Origin: Kocuria rosea
GTDB lineage: Bacteria > Actinomycetota > Actinomycetes > Actinomycetales > Micrococcaceae
DNA: 64,000 nucleotides
Direction: 5' to 3'
Assembly (NCBI RefSeq): GCF_006094695.1
Contig: NZ_CP035103.1
Span: forward strand, 2,232,001 to 2,296,000
The notes beneath the pieces were generated by a model. It searched no databases. It was not told where the DNA came from and worked only from the letters and a program-made list of their open reading frames with translations. The position numbers and the translations under genes are program-made. Numbering within the stretch: position 1 is the stretch's first letter; every line of letters begins with the position of its first letter. Below, piece by piece: positions 48,375-57,462 of the stretch.

Positions 48375-49202
48375 TCACATCCGCTGGTACCTGGCCCGGA
48401 CCACCATGAAGACCCCGTAGCAGATGAGGCCCAGGGCCACGGCCCCGAGGATCCACGCCCCGAAGGGCTGCTCCTGGAGGGCCTTGAGCGCACCGTCCAG
48501 CCCCGACGACTGCTCCGGGTCGCTGCGCACCGTGGCGACGACGACGAGCACCCCGAGCACCGCCAGGGCCACGCCCTTGGCCGCGTAGCCGGCCGTGCCC
48601 AGCCACATGACCGCCCTGCCGGCCGTGCCCGGCGGCAGGCTCTTCAGGTTCTCCCGGAAGGACCTCGTCACGCCCCGGTGGACGAAGAAGGCGCCGGCGA
48701 CGACGAGGCCCAGCCCCACGGCGATCAGCAGGACAGTGCCGGCCGGGTGCGCCATGAGCCGGGCGCTGAGCGACTGGGTGGACCCGCTGCTGTCGCTCGT
48801 GCCGCCGAGGGCGTAGGTCCCGAACACGGCGCCGATGGCGCCGTAGACGACCGCCTGGCCGCCCATCTTGACGCGGTGCTTGAGCCGGTCCCGGTCCGAG
48901 CGCTGCGTCGCGCCGAAGAAGATCTCGCTGAACAGGAAGACGGCGAGCGCCGCGCAGCCGAGGAAGCACGCCCACAGCAGGACGGTGCCGCCCGGGCTGC
49001 CGGCGAGCGCGGCGACCGCCCCCGACTGGTCCGCCGAGCCCGAGCCGCCGGTGGCCACGCGCAGCGCGATGACCCCGATCATGACGTGCAGCAGACCCGC
49101 CGCCACGTACCCGGCGCGGGCCGCGAGGACGAACCCGCGGGAGTCCGTCGCGTCGTCCGCGGCGTCGGCCGCCCTCGTGGCCTGCCGGCCGACCTCGCCC
49201 AT
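48375..49202 (-). CDS. DUF1206 membrane protein
   Basis: A 275-residue membrane protein built of three similar two-helix repeats, each opening with a Gly-Tyr/Val-rich segment (ARAGYVAAGLLHV, GGQAVVYGAIGAV, GTAGYAAKGVALA). This is the DUF1206 pattern; the function is unknown. The ATG at 49202 follows GCAGGAGGAACC, a far better ribosome site than that of the in-frame ATG at 49229. It is separated from the sugar operon by a hairpin. Confidence 0.88.
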   Translation of the reverse strand: MGEVGRQATRAADAADDATDSRGFVLAARAGYVAAGLLHVMIGVIALRVATGGSGSADQSGAVAALAGSPGGTVLLWACFLGCAALAVFLFSEIFFGATQRSDRDRLKHRVKMGGQAVVYGAIGAVFGTYALGGTSDSSGSTQSLSARLMAHPAGTVLLIAVGLGLVVAGAFFVHRGVTRSFRENLKSLPPGTAGRAVMWLGTAGYAAKGVALAVLGVLVVVATVRSDPEQSSGLDGALKALQEQPFGAWILGAVALGLICYGVFMVVRARYQRM

Positions 49203-49296
49203 GGTTCCTCCTGCGGTGTGGGTCTCCATCGTGCGCCTGCGGACCGCCGGTGTCCACGACGCCGTTCGGCTGACACCGGGGTACGCCCCGGACCGG

Positions 49297-49322
49297 GGCC
49301 CGCCGGGGTGCCGCCCCGGGCC
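49297..49322 (-). terminator. Hairpin ending the sugar operon
   Basis: GGCCCGGGG and CCCCGGCGGGCC pair with a two-base bulge around CGGCA. It begins a few bases after the stop at 49325. Confidence 0.55.
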
Positions 49323-49324
49323 GG

Positions 49325-50326
49325 CTACTGCCGGAAGGCGGCGTCGAACGAGGCGCCGGAGGGGGCGAAGTCGAAGCGCTTCAGGAAGGCCAGGGCCTCG
49401 GGGGCGCCCCGGAGGCGGTCCATGCCGGCGTCCTCCCACTCCACGGAGATCGGTCCGTCGTAGCCGATGGCGGTGAGGGCCCGGAAGCTGTCCTCCCACG
49501 GCACGTCCCCCCGTCCGGTCGAGACGAAGTCCCAGCCGCGGCGGGGGTCGCCCCAGGGCAGGTGCGAGGACAGGACGCCGTTGCGCCCACCGCCGGTCCG
49601 CATCTTCGTGTCCTTGCAGTCCACGTGGTAGATCCGGTCCGCGAAGTCGGAGATGAACGCCACCGGGTCGATCTGCTGCCACAGGAAGTGGCTGGGGTCC
49701 CAGTTCAGCCCGAAGGCCGGGCGGTGGCCGATGGCCTCCAGCGCCCGGTGCGTGGACCAGTAGTCGTAGGCGATCTCGGAGGGGTGGACCTCGTGGGCGA
49801 AGCGCACCCCGCACTCGTCGAAGACGTCCAGGATGGGGTTCCACCGGTCCGCGAAGTCCTGGTACCCGGCGTCGATCACGTCCTGGGAGACGGGCGGGAA
49901 CATCGCCACGTACTGCCAGACGGAGGACCCGGTGAAGCCGACCACGGTGTCCACGCCCAGTTTCCGCGCGAGCCGTGCGGTGTGCTGCAGCTCCTCGGCG
50001 GCGCGGGTGCGCACTCCCTCGGGCGTGCCGTCGCCCCAGACCCGGGGTCCCACGATGGACTCGTGCCGGAAGTCGATCGGGTCGTCGCAGACCGCCTGGC
50101 CCTTGAGGTGGTTGGAGATGGCCCAGACCCCGAGGCCGTGGCGCTCGAGGATGTCGAGCCGGTCCTGGACGTAGGCGTCGTCGTCCCACCGCCAGGCGTC
50201 GAGGTGCTCGCCGGAGACGGCGATCTCCAGGCCGTCGTAGCCCCAGCCGGCCGCCAGCTCGGCGACCTCCTCGAGCGGGAGGTCGGCCCACTGGCCGGTG
50301 AACAGCGTGTAGGGGTGGTGTCCCAT
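49325..50326 (-). CDS. TIM-barrel sugar phosphate isomerase/epimerase-like protein (333 aa)
   Basis: Xylose-isomerase-like TIM barrel (AP endonuclease 2 superfamily). Metal and acid/base residues are seen in HEVHPSE, NWDPSHF, YHVDCKDTKM and SVEWED. Relatives isomerise sugars or, in the newer levoglucosan and C-glycoside pathways, cleave 3-keto-glycosides by beta-elimination. The ATG at 50326 follows GAAGGA. It is the last gene of the operon, 46 bases after the Gfo/Idh oxidoreductase, whose 3-keto product would suit such an enzyme. The exact reaction is inference. Confidence 0.85.
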   Translation of the reverse strand: MGHHPYTLFTGQWADLPLEEVAELAAGWGYDGLEIAVSGEHLDAWRWDDDAYVQDRLDILERHGLGVWAISNHLKGQAVCDDPIDFRHESIVGPRVWGDGTPEGVRTRAAEELQHTARLARKLGVDTVVGFTGSSVWQYVAMFPPVSQDVIDAGYQDFADRWNPILDVFDECGVRFAHEVHPSEIAYDYWSTHRALEAIGHRPAFGLNWDPSHFLWQQIDPVAFISDFADRIYHVDCKDTKMRTGGGRNGVLSSHLPWGDPRRGWDFVSTGRGDVPWEDSFRALTAIGYDGPISVEWEDAGMDRLRGAPEALAFLKRFDFAPSGASFDAAFRQ

Positions 50327-50372
50327 CGTCGGTCCTTCGGGTCGGGGAGAGCGGTGCTCCGCTCGTCCGGGG

Positions 50373-51542
50373 TCAGAGGTGGACGGTGGCGCCGGAGCGC
50401 GCCGCGCTGTCCGTCACGGCGGCGAGCACCCGCTGGACCTCCAGGCCGTCCTCGAACCCGGGGGCGGCCGGGGTCCCCGTGTCGATGGACCGCAGGAGCT
50501 CGGCGGCCTGGCTGGTGAACGTGTGGTCCCAGCCCAGGACGTGCCCGGCCGGCCACCACGCCCCCACGTAGGGGTGGGTGGCCTCGGTGACAAGGATCCG
50601 GCTGCTGCCCTGGGTGTCCGGCGGCGCGGTGGCGTCGAACAGGTGCAGCTCGTTGAGCCGCTCGAGGTCGAAGCGCAGCCCGCCCAGCGATCCGTAGACC
50701 TCGATCCCGAGGGCGTTCTTGCGGCCGGTGGCGCAGCGGGAGACCTCCAGGCCGACCACCGCCCCGGAGGCGGTGCGCAGGGTGGCCCAGGCGGCGTCGT
50801 CGACCGTCACCGGCTCGGGGCCGTCCTCCCCCGTCCGGGTGGGGACGAACGTGGTGAGCGTCCCGGAGACGGACGTGACCGGCGAGTCCAGGAGGAAGCG
50901 CACCTGGTCGACGGCGTGGGAGGCGAGGTCGCCGAGCGCCCCGGACCCGGCGGTCTCCCGGCGCAGGCGCCAGGTCATGGGCGCGTGCTCGTCGGCGAGC
51001 CAGTCCTGCAGGTAGCTGACCCGGACCTGCCGGACCAGGCCCACGCGGCCGTCCGCGATCAGCTGCCGGGCCAGTGCCAGGGCCGGCACCCGGCGGTAGT
51101 TGAAGCCCACCATGGAGTGGACGCCGCGGGTCCGGGCGGCGGCCGCGGCGGCCGCCATCCGCTCGGCCTCGGCCACCGTGTTGGCCAGCGGCTTCTCCAC
51201 GAGCACGTGCTTGCCGGCCTCGAGGGCGGCCACGGCCATGTCGGCGTGCAGGTGGCCGGGGGTGCAGATGTCGACGACGTGGACGTCGTCCCGTTCCAGC
51301 ACCGACCGCCAGTCGGTGCCGCTCTCCTCCCAGCCGTACCGCCGGGCGGCCTCGGCCACGTGCCCGGCGTTCCGGCCCACCAGCACCTTCTGCGCCACGC
51401 GGGGCGTGGGGTAGAAGGCGTTGACGTTGCGCCAGGCGTTGGAGTGGGCCTTGCCCATGAAGGAGTGGCCGAGCACGGCGACGCCCAGGAGGGCGCTCCC
51501 GTGGGCGGGGGGAGCGGCGGGGTCGGGCACGGTGGTGGTCAT
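50373..51542 (-). CDS. Gfo/Idh/MocA-family oxidoreductase (levoglucosan-dehydrogenase-like)
   Basis: An NAD(P)-dependent sugar oxidoreductase of 389 residues. The Rossmann start is GHSFMGKAHSNAW, the catalytic-region motif is EKPLAN, and VGFNYRRVPALALA, YLQDWLAD and GSGALGDLASHAVDQ follow. This arrangement and length resemble levoglucosan dehydrogenase, which oxidises C3 of an anhydrosugar. Scyllo-inositol or other polyol dehydrogenases are alternatives. The ATG at 51542 follows AGGAGGA and overlaps the upstream isomerase stop by four bases. Confidence 0.88.
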   Translation of the reverse strand: MTTTVPDPAAPPAHGSALLGVAVLGHSFMGKAHSNAWRNVNAFYPTPRVAQKVLVGRNAGHVAEAARRYGWEESGTDWRSVLERDDVHVVDICTPGHLHADMAVAALEAGKHVLVEKPLANTVAEAERMAAAAAAARTRGVHSMVGFNYRRVPALALARQLIADGRVGLVRQVRVSYLQDWLADEHAPMTWRLRRETAGSGALGDLASHAVDQVRFLLDSPVTSVSGTLTTFVPTRTGEDGPEPVTVDDAAWATLRTASGAVVGLEVSRCATGRKNALGIEVYGSLGGLRFDLERLNELHLFDATAPPDTQGSSRILVTEATHPYVGAWWPAGHVLGWDHTFTSQAAELLRSIDTGTPAAPGFEDGLEVQRVLAAVTDSAARSGATVHL

Positions 51543-52408
51543 GGGTGTCCTCCTGGGGACCGGGCGGCGCACGAGCGCAGGAACGCCAGTCCGTCCTCGG
51601 CGAGCTGGTCCTGGCTCTCGGCCAGGGGCCGCCAGATCGAGGCGGCGGTGGCGATGCTGGCGTTGCGGGCGGTGAAGCTCTCGATGCTGAGGGCGCCGGT
51701 GTAGCCGACGGCGTCCAGGGCGTCGAAGATGCCCGTCCAGTCCGTCTGGTCCCCGCCGGGGGCTCCCCGGTCGTTGCCGCAGACCTGGACGTGGACGAGG
51801 TGCCGGCCGGCCGCCCGGACGGCGTCGGCGGAGGAGCGCTCCTCGATGTTCAGGTGGTAGGTGTCCAGGGCCAGCCCCACGCCGTGGCCGAGCAGCGGCC
51901 CGAGGGCCTCGAGCGCCTGGGCGGTGGTGTTGAGCAGGGACGTCTCGTAGCGGTTGAGCGGTTCGATGCCGAGGACCACCCCGGCGGCCTCGGCCTCGGC
52001 GGCCAGCGGGGCGAGACGGCGCCGCAGCTGCGTGTAGGCGTCCGCGCGCTCCGCCGCGTCCATCCGCCACACCCGGCCCGTGTGCGCGTAGAAGGGCCCG
52101 CACACGGCCGGCGCGCCGATGTCGTGGGCGAGCCGGATGCAGGCGCTGAGATAGTGCTGGGTGCGGGCGATCACGGCGTCGTCCGCCAGGACGAGCTCGC
52201 GCCCGGGCGCCATGGCGCCGACGAGCAGCGGGCTGAGCCCGCCGAGGGCGTCCCGCACCACCCCGGCCGAGAGGTCGCCGACGTTCTCCAGCGGGAGCTC
52301 GACGGCGTCGAAGCCCATGTCCGCGATCCTCGCCAGCAGCGGGGGCAGGTTCGCGTCGGTGAGGGGGGACTCCCACACCCAGGTGTTGACGGCGATCGGG
52401 CGCTGCAC
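51539..52408 (-). CDS. TIM-barrel sugar epimerase/isomerase-like protein (289 aa)
   Basis: A xylose-isomerase-like TIM barrel of the size of ketose 3-epimerases. The metal site is visible as GIEPLNRYETSLLN (Glu), DTYHLNIEE (Asp and His), VHVQVCGNDRGAPG (His) and SIESFT (Glu), the complete set. It may epimerise a keto-sugar or carry out one step of beta-elimination and hydration with its larger relative in the operon. The start is GTG 52408, after GAGGAGG. Confidence 0.85.
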   Translation of the reverse strand: MQRPIAVNTWVWESPLTDANLPPLLARIADMGFDAVELPLENVGDLSAGVVRDALGGLSPLLVGAMAPGRELVLADDAVIARTQHYLSACIRLAHDIGAPAVCGPFYAHTGRVWRMDAAERADAYTQLRRRLAPLAAEAEAAGVVLGIEPLNRYETSLLNTTAQALEALGPLLGHGVGLALDTYHLNIEERSSADAVRAAGRHLVHVQVCGNDRGAPGGDQTDWTGIFDALDAVGYTGALSIESFTARNASIATAASIWRPLAESQDQLAEDGLAFLRSCAARSPGGHP

Positions 52409-52449
52409 GGGTCTGCCTCCTCTCGGTGCGGTGGGCTGGATGGCGCCCC

Positions 52450-52490
52450 GCCCGCCGCCGGGGTCTCCCGGGGCCGGGCCGGTGGCGGGC
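52450..52490 (-). terminator. Intercistronic hairpin after the binding-protein gene
   Basis: GCCCGCC and GGCGGGC form the outer stem, with CCGGGG/CCCCGG-type inner pairs. It lies between the binding-protein gene and the epimerase gene. Such structures often protect the message of the binding protein, or partly terminate behind it. Confidence 0.5.
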
Positions 52491-52508
52491 AGGGCGCGGT
52501 CGGGCGGG

Positions 52509-53744
52509 TCAGGGGATGACGCGGTCCCGCCAGACGTCGGGGTAGCCCGGCAGGTCCTCGCCGCCGAACTTGGCGTAGTGGCCGTCCGGCATCCCCTCGT
52601 TGTCGGCGAGGAAGTCCGCCCGCTGCTCCTCGGTGATCGGCTCCTGCGGCAGGACCCACTCGGCGGGGACCTCCTCGCCGGCGAAGATCTGCTCGAGCGC
52701 CAGCAGCGGGGTGCGCCACTGGAAGTTCGAGTACACCGGGGCGAGGCCGGTCAGGCCGGTGTCCTCCCACTTGCGCAGGTAGCTCATCTCGTCCTCTCCG
52801 GTCATCACCGGGTAGTCCGCGCCGGCGTCCTCGAACGCCTCGATGGCCGCGACGGCGCCGTCGCCGGCGTCCATCCACACGCCCTGCACGTCCCCGGTGG
52901 CGAGCTCGTCGGAGATGATCTTCTTGATCTCGGTGGGGTCGGCGCCGGTGAAGTAGTCCGTCGCCTCGATCCCGTTCTCCTCGAAGATCCGCTCGGCCGC
53001 GGCCCAGCGCTGCTCCAGGACGTCGACGCCCGGGAGGATGCGCAGGGCCACCACCTTGTCACCCTCCTGCAGGTTGTCCACCAGGAAGTTCGCCGAGTCG
53101 ATGCCCCAGGCGAAGCCGCCGATGGGGTGGATGAACGTCGTCGCGCAGTCGGTCTCCACCCCGCGGTCGAAGACCACCACCGGTTTGCCGGTCTCGCAGG
53201 CGCGCTCCACGGCGGGCGTCAGGGCGGCGGTCGAGTTCGGCGAGATGATGAACCCGTCGCACTCGCCCTCGGCGATGAAGTAGTCGATGTCGGCGATCTG
53301 CGTGTTGTCGTCGTCCTGGGCGTCGCGGGTCTCCATCTCGGAGATCACCCCGGAGTCCTGGAGCACCTTCAGCTGCTCGTTCATGGTGATCCACCCGGTC
53401 TGGCGCCAGGGGTTGGAGATGGAGGCGTTGGAGAAGCACACCTTCTGCGGGCCGTCGGCGGCGAACTCCCCGGTGGCGGTCGTCTCCCCGTCGATGTACT
53501 GCGTCCAGGGCTGCTCCGGGTCCCCCTCGAAGGAGGCGGAGCGCTGCTCGAGCTGCCGGTCGTACTCCGCCTGGTCGAACCACTCGTCACCGCCCTCCGG
53601 GGCCGGCGTGGCGGCGGCCTCCGCGCCCCCCGTCTCGGCGGGCGGCGGCTCCTCCATCGACTGGTCGGTGGTGCAGGCGGTCAGTCCCAGCAGCGCTGCC
53701 GCTGCCACCACGGTGATCCTTGACTGGATGCTTCGGCGCATCAT
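52509..53744 (-). CDS. Sugar ABC transporter substrate-binding lipoprotein
   Basis: A 411-residue periplasmic-binding-protein type 1 receptor. The N terminus is a lipoprotein signal with lipobox LTAC (Cys 24), followed by a ~60-residue acidic linker. The fold begins at KVCFSNASISNPWRQTGW. FIISPNSTAALTPAVERAC and VVVFDRGV match the ribose/galactose-type receptors. The tight association with RbsA-like and RbsC-like genes supports sugar uptake. The ATG at 53744 follows GAGGAAGGAA and overlaps the permease stop by four bases. Confidence 0.92.
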   Translation of the reverse strand: MMRRSIQSRITVVAAAALLGLTACTTDQSMEEPPPAETGGAEAAATPAPEGGDEWFDQAEYDRQLEQRSASFEGDPEQPWTQYIDGETTATGEFAADGPQKVCFSNASISNPWRQTGWITMNEQLKVLQDSGVISEMETRDAQDDDNTQIADIDYFIAEGECDGFIISPNSTAALTPAVERACETGKPVVVFDRGVETDCATTFIHPIGGFAWGIDSANFLVDNLQEGDKVVALRILPGVDVLEQRWAAAERIFEENGIEATDYFTGADPTEIKKIISDELATGDVQGVWMDAGDGAVAAIEAFEDAGADYPVMTGEDEMSYLRKWEDTGLTGLAPVYSNFQWRTPLLALEQIFAGEEVPAEWVLPQEPITEEQRADFLADNEGMPDGHYAKFGGEDLPGYPDVWRDRVIP

Positions 53745-54838
53745 GTTCCTTCCTCGTCGGTGCCCGGGGTGGGCGGTGCTGCGATGGCACGTCTCGGCTC
53801 CTGCGCCGCCGCGGTCCGGCCGCGCCGGCGGCGCTTCCAGGTCTGGGTGCCGGCGGCGACGGCGAGGATGATGATCGCGCCCTGGACGGTGTCCCGCCAG
53901 GTCGACTGGACCCCCAGGAAGTTCAGGAGCGCGAAGAGGGTCTCGAGGGCGAAGGCGCCGGCGGCCGCGGAGAGCACCCAGCCGCGCCCGCCGCCCAGCA
54001 CGACCCCGCCGAGGACCACGGCGGTGATGGCCGTGAACTCGTAGCCGCGCCCCACGGACGGGTGCACGCCGGCGTAGCCGACGAGGATGATCCCCGCCAC
54101 GGTGGCGGCCAGGGAGGAGAGCATGAACGCCCGGGTGCGCACCCACCAGACCCGGGCCCCGGTCAGCGCGGCGGCCCGGGGGTTGTCGCCCACGGCGACG
54201 AGCGTGCGGCCGTAGGGCCGGCGCATGAGCCAGAGGGCGGCGAGCGCGACGACCGTCACCAGGACCACCGGGTAGGGCAGGATCCCCAGGACCGGGACGT
54301 CCTGGATGCCGCCGCGGCCGATCTGCCGGAAGCTGTCGGCGGGGTTCCCCGTCGCGGCGCCGCCCGTCCAGTAGAGCACCAGCCCGAGCAGGGCGAGCAT
54401 GGTGCCGAGGGTGACGATGAAGCTCGGCACCTTCAGGAGCGTGGTGACCAGTCCGTTGACCAGGCCCACGAGGGCGCCGAGGACGAGCATCAGGACCAGC
54501 ACGGGCACCGTCCGGCTGTCGTCCTGGCCGATGAGGTTGCCGGCCACGAACACCTGGGCGGTGACCACCGAGCCCATGGACAGGTCGAACTCCCCGGAGA
54601 CGATCACGAAGTACTGCCCGATGGCCGCGATGGCGATCGGCGCCGTGCGGCCGACGAACCGGATCAGCGAGCCCGGTTCGCCGAAGGACGGGTTGACGGC
54701 GACGGCCGCGACCAGCAGCACCAGGAGGAGCACGAAGACGGCCCCGCCGGGTGTCCGCAGCCCGCGCAGCACGCGCTCGTGCCACGGTGACCGGTTCTGC
54801 TGCAGGACCGCGGTGCGGTCCGTGACGGTGGCGCTCAT
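53741..54838 (-). CDS. Sugar ABC transporter permease (RbsC-like), second
   Basis: A 365-residue permease with about nine or ten helices. The RbsC-family segments IGQYFVIVSGEFDLSMGSV and FTAITAVVLGGVVLGGG are present. The cytoplasmic N terminus is ~28 residues and the C terminus is Arg-rich. It would form the membrane channel together with the first permease. ATG 54838 overlaps the preceding stop by four bases and its own stop overlaps the binding-protein start. Confidence 0.93.
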   Translation of the reverse strand: MSATVTDRTAVLQQNRSPWHERVLRGLRTPGGAVFVLLLVLLVAAVAVNPSFGEPGSLIRFVGRTAPIAIAAIGQYFVIVSGEFDLSMGSVVTAQVFVAGNLIGQDDSRTVPVLVLMLVLGALVGLVNGLVTTLLKVPSFIVTLGTMLALLGLVLYWTGGAATGNPADSFRQIGRGGIQDVPVLGILPYPVVLVTVVALAALWLMRRPYGRTLVAVGDNPRAAALTGARVWWVRTRAFMLSSLAATVAGIILVGYAGVHPSVGRGYEFTAITAVVLGGVVLGGGRGWVLSAAAGAFALETLFALLNFLGVQSTWRDTVQGAIIILAVAAGTQTWKRRRRGRTAAAQEPRRAIAAPPTPGTDEEGT

Positions 54839-55842
54839 GCCGTGACCTCCTGCGCGGTCCGTCCGCTCCGGTCGTCGAAGCGCGCGGGCCGGCTGACCAC
54901 CCGGCGCCGGGCGTAGACGGCCACGGCGACGACGATGACGATGCCGCGGACCACGTCCTTGAGGAACGGGTTGATCTGCATCACGCTCATGATGTTGTCG
55001 ATCATCGCGAAGATGAGGACCCCGCCCAGCGTCCCCACCAGCGATCCCTTGCCGCCCGCCAGGAGCGTCCCGCCCAGGACCACGGCGGCGATGGAGAGCA
55101 GGTCGTACCCGCCCTGGGACCCGATCGTGGGGCTGCCCACCCCGAGCCGCGCCGCGAGCAGCAGCCCCGCGAGACCGGCCATGACGGAGCAGATGACGTG
55201 GGCGGCCACGATCGGGGTGGCGGTCCGGATCCCGGACATCCGGGCCACCCGGATGTCCCCGCCGACCGCGTACATGTGGTGGCCCAGGCGGCTGCGGGTC
55301 AGCATGAGCAGCGCCGCGCCCGCGCAGACCAGCATGATCAGCGTGGAGATGGGGACCGGGCCGATGCCCGTGGCCCCGATGAGGCGGAAGGTGACGGGGG
55401 TCTGCCCCGAGCTGCCCTTGTAGTTGGTGGCGAGGTAGCCGCTGACGACGAGGCCGGTGCCCAGCGTGGCGATGAACCCGTGGACCTTCAGCCCGGACAC
55501 CACCAGGCCGTTGACCAGGCCGATGCCCGCGGAGACGACCAGGGCCAGCGCCACGCCGGGCAGGATGTTCCCGGGCTGGTTCGCCATGAGGCCGGCCGAG
55601 AGCAGGCTCGCGAGACTGATGACGTACGGCACGGACAGGTCGAGGCTCCCCACCAGGATCACGAGCGTCTGGCCGATCGCGATGAAGCCGAGGACGCTGG
55701 TCCCGGTGAGGATCGCGGAGATGTTGCCGGCGCTGACGAAGCTGCGCCCGGTGGCGCCCACGAGCACCGTGCCGACCACGACGGTGAGCAGCACCACGAG
55801 GTAGACGATGTGGGTGGACGTGAGCCTCGAGAACGCGTTCAC
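54835..55842 (-). CDS. Sugar ABC transporter permease (RbsC-like), first
   Basis: A 335-residue permease with about nine or ten helices. It shows IGQTLVILVGSLDLSVPYV, the loop conserved next to the ATPase, and LLSIAAVVLGGTLLAGGKGS. It is clearly homologous to the second permease but diverged, so the channel is probably a heterodimer. The start ATG at 55842 overlaps the ATPase stop by four bases; all four transporter genes are coupled this way. Confidence 0.93.
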   Translation of the reverse strand: MNAFSRLTSTHIVYLVVLLTVVVGTVLVGATGRSFVSAGNISAILTGTSVLGFIAIGQTLVILVGSLDLSVPYVISLASLLSAGLMANQPGNILPGVALALVVSAGIGLVNGLVVSGLKVHGFIATLGTGLVVSGYLATNYKGSSGQTPVTFRLIGATGIGPVPISTLIMLVCAGAALLMLTRSRLGHHMYAVGGDIRVARMSGIRTATPIVAAHVICSVMAGLAGLLLAARLGVGSPTIGSQGGYDLLSIAAVVLGGTLLAGGKGSLVGTLGGVLIFAMIDNIMSVMQINPFLKDVVRGIVIVVAVAVYARRRVVSRPARFDDRSGRTAQEVTA

Positions 55843-57347
55843 GGTCTCGCCCCGTCCGTGCGGGCGCCGGTGGCCAGCCGCAGCACCTGCTCCTCGGTGC
55901 TGTCCGACGGGAGCTCACCGGCGATCCGGCCGTCGCGCAGGACCACGATCCGGCTGGACATGCCGAGGACCTCCGGCAGTTCGCTGGAGACCATGAGGAT
56001 GGCCCTGCCCTCCGCGGCGAGCATGCGCATGAGGTTGTAGACGGCGATCTTGGCGCCCACGTCGATCCCCCGGGTGGGCTCGTCGAGCAGCACGACCCGC
56101 GGGTCCACGGCCAGCCACTTGGCGAGGACGACCTTCTGCTGGTTTCCGCCCGAGAGGTACTGGACCTCCTGGTCCAGGTCCCGGGCCACGACCTCCAGCG
56201 AGGAGAGGACCCCGGGGACGTCCTTGCGGGCCGCGGCGGTCCGCCGCGGGAAGACGGAGCGGATCACGCCCAGGGCGTTGTCCAGGATGGACTGGTCGAG
56301 GCTCAGCCCCTGGGACTTGCGGTCCTCCGTGATCAGGGCCACGCCCTGTCGGACGGCCTGCCGGGGCGAGGTGGCCGTGTACGGCCTGCCGTCCAGCGTC
56401 ATGGACCCGCGGGTGAAGGGGTGGACGCCGAAGACGGCCTCCACCAGCTCCGTCCGCCCCGAGCCCTGGAGCCCGGCGACCCCCACGATCTCCCCGGCGC
56501 GCAGCGTCAGGTCGATGTCGTCGAGCTGGTCGTTGCCGCCGCCGTCGATCCTCAGGAGCTCCCGCCCCACCCCGGTGCCGGGCACCGCCTCCGGGAAGTA
56601 GGCGGAGATCGGGCGGCCCACCATCATCCGCACCAGGGCGGCGTCGTCCATGGCGGAGGCGGGCTCGGTGCCCACCACGCGGCCGTCCTTGAGGACGGTG
56701 ATGGTGTCGCACAGGTCGAAGATCTCCTTCAGCCGGTGGGACACGTACAGGATGGCGGTGCCGCGCGCCCGGAGCCGGCGGACGATCGCGTAGAGCAGGT
56801 CCACCTCGGGGCCCGCGAGGGCCGCGGTCGGCTCGTCCATGGAGATGATGCGGGCGTCGTAGCTGATGGCCTTGGCGATCTCCACGATCTGCTGCTGGGC
56901 CACGGACAGCGAGCTCACGGTCGTGGTCGGCTGAATGCTGGTGATGCCCAGGTCCTCGAGCAGCTCGCTCGTCCTCGCGTTCATGGCCCGCCGGTCCACG
57001 AGCAGGCCCCGGCGCGGCTCGCGGCCGAGGAACACGTTCTCGGCCACGGTGCGGTCGGGCAGCAGGTTGAACTCCTGGAACACCGTCGACAGCCCGGCCA
57101 CGTGCGCCTGGGTGGGGTGGTGGAACTCGACGGGGGTGCCGCCGATCTGCACGGTGCCCGCGTCCCGCTCGTGCACCCCGGCGAGCACCTTCATCAGGGT
57201 GGACTTGCCGGCGCCGTTCTCGCCGACGAGCCCGTGCACCTCGCCGGCGTGCAGCCTGAGGTCCACGTCCTCGAGCACCGGCACCCCGAAGAAGGACTTC
57301 GACAGGCCGGTGACGTCCAGCACCGGGGAGCTCGTGCGCTCGTTCAT
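55839..57347 (-). CDS. Sugar ABC transporter ATPase (RbsA-like, two domains)
   Basis: A 502-residue double ATPase. Domain 1 has the Walker A GENGAGKSTLMKVLAG and signature LSVAQQQIVEIAKA. Domain 2 has the degenerate P-loop GLQGSGRTELVEAVFG and signature LSGGNQQKVVLAKWLA, exactly the RbsA/MglA/XylG pattern in which one site is weak. It powers import through the two permeases. The ATG at 57347 has no clear ribosome site. It is the first gene of the seven-gene operon, divergent from the ROK regulator. Confidence 0.94.
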   Translation of the reverse strand: MNERTSSPVLDVTGLSKSFFGVPVLEDVDLRLHAGEVHGLVGENGAGKSTLMKVLAGVHERDAGTVQIGGTPVEFHHPTQAHVAGLSTVFQEFNLLPDRTVAENVFLGREPRRGLLVDRRAMNARTSELLEDLGITSIQPTTTVSSLSVAQQQIVEIAKAISYDARIISMDEPTAALAGPEVDLLYAIVRRLRARGTAILYVSHRLKEIFDLCDTITVLKDGRVVGTEPASAMDDAALVRMMVGRPISAYFPEAVPGTGVGRELLRIDGGGNDQLDDIDLTLRAGEIVGVAGLQGSGRTELVEAVFGVHPFTRGSMTLDGRPYTATSPRQAVRQGVALITEDRKSQGLSLDQSILDNALGVIRSVFPRRTAAARKDVPGVLSSLEVVARDLDQEVQYLSGGNQQKVVLAKWLAVDPRVVLLDEPTRGIDVGAKIAVYNLMRMLAAEGRAILMVSSELPEVLGMSSRIVVLRDGRIAGELPSDSTEEQVLRLATGARTDGARP

Positions 57348-57386
57348 GCGGTCACTGTGACACGCACCACAGAGTTCTGTCGACAG
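57348..57386. promoter_or_regulatory. Operator-like palindromes in front of the sugar operon
   Basis: Three dyads lie together: GTCACTGTGAC (57351-57361), ACAGAGTTCTGT (57369-57380) and CTGTCGACAG (57377-57386), the last two sharing a CTGT half-site. A TTGCAG...TGTGGT pair with 17-base spacing on the minus strand would place the last dyads inside the promoter spacer. The neighbouring ROK repressor is the natural candidate to bind here. Confidence 0.5.
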
Positions 57387-57427
57387 TCCTGCAAAAGTTG
57401 TTCCCTCACTGTGCGTTTGTGACGTGC

Positions 57428-57456
57428 TTGACCCCCCCAAGGGGGCGTGCTCTACT
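57428..57456 (+). promoter_or_regulatory. ROK gene promoter, leaderless layout
   Basis: TTGACC (57428-57433), 17 bases, TCTACT (57451-57456), then AAAAAA and GTG 57463. The transcript start should coincide with the GTG. The spacer holds CCCCC-AA-GGGGG, a possible autoregulatory site. Confidence 0.7.
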
Positions 57457-57462
57457 AAAAAA

